This document shows positions 5,524 to 8,040 of a DNA stretch of 8,040 bases, piece by piece. Position 1 is the first letter of the stretch; each line of letters starts with the position of its first letter. The position numbers were made by a program, and so were the translations under genes. The notes under the pieces are model-generated. The model searched no databases. It had not been told where the DNA came from and saw only the letters and a list, made by a program, of their open reading frames with translations. The stretch comes from Burkholderiales bacterium (lineage in GTDB: Bacteria; Pseudomonadota; Gammaproteobacteria; Burkholderiales; Usitatibacteraceae): the NCBI GenBank assembly GCA_025936275.1, contig JAICTR010000111.1, positions 1-8,040 of the forward strand, given 5' to 3'.

Positions 5524-6644
5524 CCCCCGACCCGCTCCTGCTTGATGAGCCAGCGGTCGCCGGACTTCTCGAGCTTGAGCGTCTTGTTGCTGTTGCCCTT
5601 GAACGTGTCGGAGCGGTAGGACTGGCGCATCTTCACGGTCGCCTCGTCGCCCTCGATCTTCGTGGAGACGATCTTCACGTCGACGTCGATCGATTTCGGG
5701 CGCTCGATGCGCTCGGTGCGCTGCTTCTCCCACGCCTCGCGCGACTCGCCGTTCGGCACCTCGAAGTCCGGCGCATAGTGCGCGAGGTAGCCCTTCACGT
5801 CCTTGGCGCTCCAGGCATGCGCCCAGCCTTCGACCGCCGCGGCGACCTGCGCCTTGGCATCGCCCGATGCGGCGGGCTTCGCGGCGGGCTTGGCCGATTC
5901 CTTCGCCGCGGCCGGGCTTTCCGCTTTCGCGGGCGCATTCGCCCGCGCGCTGCCTTGCGGCTCGCTCTTCGGCGCGGCGGATGCGACTTTCGCCGGCTCC
6001 GGCTTCGTGGGCGCGGGCTCGACCTTCGCCGGCGCGGGCTTCGCGCTCTCGCGCGGCGCTTCGGCCTTCGCCGGTTGCGCGCCGGCACCCTGCGCGCGCG
6101 AGGCGACCTTCTGCGCGCTGAAGAGGTCCTTCACCATCGCGAGCTTCACCTTCGCGCTGGTGTTGTTCTTGTCGAGCTGCAGCGCGCGATCGTAGGCGCG
6201 GCTCGCGAGCTCGGCGTAGATGTCGCCCAGGTTCTCGTGCGCCGTCGCGTAAGTCGGGTGCGTGTGGATCGCGAGCTCGAGCGCGGACTTGGCCTTCTCG
6301 TAGTTGCCCTGCGAGGCGTAGAGCACCGCGAGGTTGTTGTACGGCTCGGGGAGCTCGGGAAAATCCTCGGTGAGCCCCTGGAAGACCTGGATCGCTTCCG
6401 GCGTCTTCTTCTGCTCGGTGAGGATGAGGCCCTTCAGGAAGCGGCCCTGCGGATCGCGCGGCTCGGCCTTGAGGTATTGCTCGTCCTTCTCGAGCGCCTG
6501 CGGGAGCTTCCCCTGGCTGTAGAGCTTCTGCGCTTCCTTGAGGTCGTCGGCGGGTGCGGCGAGGACGAGATTCGCCGCGAGCGCGACACACGCGGCGACC
6601 CAGGGCGCGGCGAGCCGGACGATCACCGAAACGCGTTGAAGCAT
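5520..6644 (-). CDS. Exported TPR protein with Ala/Pro/Lys linker and C-terminal NTF2-like domain
   Basis: The product has 374 residues and no enzyme motif. Residues 1-29 are a signal peptide or N-terminal anchor (LAAPWVAACVALAANLVLA). Residues 33-162 hold about four tetratricopeptide repeats, for example EPYNNLAVLYASQGNYEKA and ATAHENLGDIYAELASRAYDRAL. Residues 175-260 are a low-complexity Ala/Pro/Lys/Glu linker suited to spanning periplasm or cell wall. Residues 263-374 form an NTF2-like domain, WAHAWSAKDVKGYLAHYAP to GDRWLIKQE, clearly related to the C-terminal domain of the YkuD protein encoded next. TPRs bind proteins, so a scaffold or partner for the YkuD enzyme in the periplasm is the natural inference. 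The ATG at 6644 has AAGG 11 nt upstream and gives a good signal peptide; an upstream ATG at 6707 would bury it. It is first in the minus-strand operon. Confidence 0.85.
   Translation of the reverse strand: MLQRVSVIVRLAAPWVAACVALAANLVLAAPADDLKEAQKLYSQGKLPQALEKDEQYLKAEPRDPQGRFLKGLILTEQKKTPEAIQVFQGLTEDFPELPEPYNNLAVLYASQGNYEKAKSALELAIHTHPTYATAHENLGDIYAELASRAYDRALQLDKNNTSAKVKLAMVKDLFSAQKVASRAQGAGAQPAKAEAPRESAKPAPAKVEPAPTKPEPAKVASAAPKSEPQGSARANAPAKAESPAAAKESAKPAAKPAASGDAKAQVAAAVEGWAHAWSAKDVKGYLAHYAPDFEVPNGESREAWEKQRTERIERPKSIDVDVKIVSTKIEGDEATVKMRQSYRSDTFKGNSNKTLKLEKSGDRWLIKQERVGG
5535..5539 (-). promoter_or_regulatory. Ribosome binding site of the YkuD gene
   Basis: AGGAG in the minus-strand transcript, 11 nt before GTG 5523. 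It lies inside the last codons of the TPR gene and supports the non-ATG start and the 4-nt GTGA overlap. Confidence 0.55.
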
Positions 6645-6648
6645 CGTG

Positions 6649-6654
6649 TATAAT
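6649..6654 (+). promoter_or_regulatory. Candidate -10 element for cysS
   Basis: A perfect TATAAT on the plus strand in an AT-rich island within otherwise GC-rich DNA, about 90 nt before cysS. No good -35 is found at 16-18 nt (the bases there read around ACCGAAAC), so it would need an activator or be weak. It lies just upstream of the first codon of the divergent TPR gene. Confidence 0.4.
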
Positions 6655-6678
6655 GCCTTGAATTTAATGAGAAACGCA

Positions 6679-6707
6679 ATTCTACCCGCGTTCGCGAGCA
6701 TCCACAA
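6679..6707 (-). promoter_or_regulatory. Candidate sigma-70 promoter of the TPR-YkuD-ppiB-lpxH operon
   Basis: On the minus strand, TTGTGG (6707-6702) and TAGAAT (6684-6679) are separated by exactly 17 nt. This predicts a start near 6672 and a leader of about 28 nt that still contains the AAGG Shine-Dalgarno of the TPR gene. The -10 matches five of six consensus bases; the -35 only three. The element sits inside the presumed cysS leader. Confidence 0.5.
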
Positions 6708-6743
6708 TCGTCGCTGCGCGGGCCGGCGCCGCGCTCCACGCCC

Positions 6744-8040
6744 ATGTCGTCGCTGACGCTCTTCAACACCTTAACGCGAAAGAAGGAACGCTTCGCGCCG
6801 CGCGTCGCCGGCGAGGTGGGCCTCTACGTGTGCGGTCCCACCGTATACGACTACTTCCATGTGGGCAACGCGCGCACGTTCACGGTGTTCGACATGGTGG
6901 TGCGCTGGCTGCGCGCGACCGGCTATCGCGTGACTTACGTGCGCAACGTCACCGACATCGACGACAAGATCATCAAGCGCGCGAACGAGAACGGCGAGTC
7001 GATCGAGGCGCTCACCGAGCGCATGGTGGGCGCGTTCCGGCGCGACTACACGCGCCTCGGCCTCCTCGCGCCCGACCAGGAGCCGCGCGCGACGCGCCAC
7101 GTCGATGCGATGTTGGACATGATCGCCGCGCTCGAGAAGAAGGGCCTCGCGTACCGTGCGGCGAACGGCGACGTGTACTTCGCGGTGCGCGGCTTCGCCG
7201 AGTACGGCAAGCTCTCGCATCGCAACGTGGACGAGCTGCGCGCGGGCGAGCGCGTCGCGGTGGACGAGGCGAAGCGCGATCCGCTGGACTTCGCGCTCTG
7301 GAAGGCCGCGAAGCCGCACGAGCCGCACTGGGCATCACTCTTCGGTCCCGGGCGCCCCGGCTGGCACATCGAGTGCTCGGCCATGTCGTGCCAGGCGCTC
7401 GGCTGCCCGTTCGACATCCACGGCGGCGGCTGGGACCTGCAGTTCCCGCACCACGAGAACGAGATCGCGCAGAGCGAGGGCGCGCTCGGGCGGGCGTTCG
7501 TGAACTACTGGATGCACGCCGCGTTCCTCAACATCGAGCACGAGAAGATGTCGAAGTCGCTCGGCAACTTCTTCACGACGCGCGACGTGCTGGACAAGCT
7601 CGATCCGGTGCAAGGCGGCGAGCAGCTGCGCTTCTTCCTCATGCGCGCGCACTACCGCAGCGGCTTGAACTTCTCCTGGGAAACGCTCGAGGACGCGGGC
7701 AACTCGCTGCGCGGTTTCTACACCACGCTGCGCGAGGTGGCGCCCGACCCGGCGGCGAAGCTCGACTGGAGCGCGCCGCACGCCGCGCGCTTCCGCGCCG
7801 CGATGGACGACGACTTCGATACGCCGGTGGCGTTCTCGGTGCTGCATGAGTTGCGCGGCGAAGTGAACCGCACGCGCTCGGCGCCGCTCGCGGGCGAGCT
7901 CAAGGCGCTCGGCGCCACGCTCGGCTTGCTGCGGCAGGATCCCGCGGCATTCCTGCAAGGCGGGAGCGATACGCGGCTCGACGTGCAGGCGCTCATCGAC
8001 GAGCGCAACGCCGCGAAGAAGGCGAAGGACTACCCGCGCG
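6744..8040 (+). CDS. cysS: Cysteinyl-tRNA synthetase (3' end outside window)
   Basis: CysRS charges tRNA-Cys with cysteine in the cytoplasm. The frame is open from ATG 6744 to the window edge, 432 codons of an expected 460-470. Class I signatures are complete: YVCGPTVYDYFHVGNAR with Zn ligand Cys30 and the HIGH variant HVGN (39-42), and VTDIDDKIIKRA. Next come WHIECSAMS (Cys211), DIHGGGWDLQFPHHENE (His236, Glu240; all four zinc ligands are two residues beyond the E. coli positions as I remember them), the KMSKS loop (268-272) followed by LGNFF, and the start of the anticodon-binding region with DDDFDTP and LIDERNAAKKAKDYPR. No frame break was found. No Shine-Dalgarno is visible before the ATG. 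It is divergent from the TPR-YkuD-ppiB-lpxH operon. Confidence 0.98.
   Translation, partial: MSSLTLFNTLTRKKERFAPRVAGEVGLYVCGPTVYDYFHVGNARTFTVFDMVVRWLRATGYRVTYVRNVTDIDDKIIKRANENGESIEALTERMVGAFRRDYTRLGLLAPDQEPRATRHVDAMLDMIAALEKKGLAYRAANGDVYFAVRGFAEYGKLSHRNVDELRAGERVAVDEAKRDPLDFALWKAAKPHEPHWASLFGPGRPGWHIECSAMSCQALGCPFDIHGGGWDLQFPHHENEIAQSEGALGRAFVNYWMHAAFLNIEHEKMSKSLGNFFTTRDVLDKLDPVQGGEQLRFFLMRAHYRSGLNFSWETLEDAGNSLRGFYTTLREVAPDPAAKLDWSAPHAARFRAAMDDDFDTPVAFSVLHELRGEVNRTRSAPLAGELKALGATLGLLRQDPAAFLQGGSDTRLDVQALIDERNAAKKAKDYPR

Noticed and set aside
4156..5619. 487-codon plus-strand frame opposite the YkuD gene
   Set aside because: Arg/Ala/Val/His-rich shadow; the minus strand carries the signal peptide and YkuD motifs.
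6650..6679. Alternative minus-strand promoter TTGCGT with CATTAT, 18-nt spacer
   Set aside because: It would start transcription at the TPR ATG and lose the Shine-Dalgarno; the TTGTGG/TAGAAT pair fits better.
6645..6707. Longer TPR start at ATG 6707
   Set aside because: It would add 21 residues before a good signal peptide and overlap the best promoter; ATG 6644 has AAGG at a usable distance.

Overview
The window is GC-rich (by eye about two thirds G+C), densely packed bacterial chromosome of a Gram-negative organism. lpxH (lipid A synthesis), a signal-peptide-bearing L,D-transpeptidase-type peptidoglycan enzyme, and the purF-metZ adjacency suggest a betaproteobacterium (Burkholderiales/Nitrosomonadales-like). 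The taxon is inferred; no rRNA or other marker is present. No tRNA, CRISPR array, transposase or phage gene was found.

Layout. (1) Bases 1-2749, plus strand: the 3' half of purF, then metZ, then a stand-alone guanidino-group hydrolase that most resembles the arginine-dihydrolase domain of cyanobacterial ArgZ/AgrE. The spacings are 10 and 2 nt, so this is probably one operon. (2) Bases 2750-2936: a convergent intergenic region holding a near-perfect inverted repeat of about 145 nt. Its arms are four tandem 9-nt CACGGAG-type units, giving one very long potential hairpin. (3) Bases 2937-6644, minus strand: an operon transcribed TPR/NTF2 protein, then YkuD/NTF2 protein (Csd6-like), then cyclophilin (ppiB), then lpxH. 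Three of the four junctions overlap or are nearly contiguous. (4) Bases 6645-6743: a divergent promoter region. (5) Bases 6744-8040, plus strand: cysS, cut by the window end.

How the genes fit together. purF makes phosphoribosylamine for purines, metZ makes homocysteine from O-succinylhomoserine, and the third gene probably releases ammonia from arginine, so the plus-strand operon is amino-group and nucleotide metabolism. The minus-strand operon is cell-envelope centred: two exported proteins that share the same C-terminal NTF2-like domain (one carrying TPRs, one carrying the peptidoglycan-active YkuD domain), a prolyl isomerase preceded in frame by a signal peptide, and LpxH. As I recall it, E. 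coli also has cysS divergent from ppiB-lpxH. Here the TPR/YkuD pair sits between them.

Most worth a second look: the paired NTF2-domain envelope proteins, the giant CACGGAG hairpin, the in-frame signal peptide upstream of a cytoplasmic-type PpiB with its own ribosome binding site, and the ArgZ-like enzyme in a purF-metZ operon.
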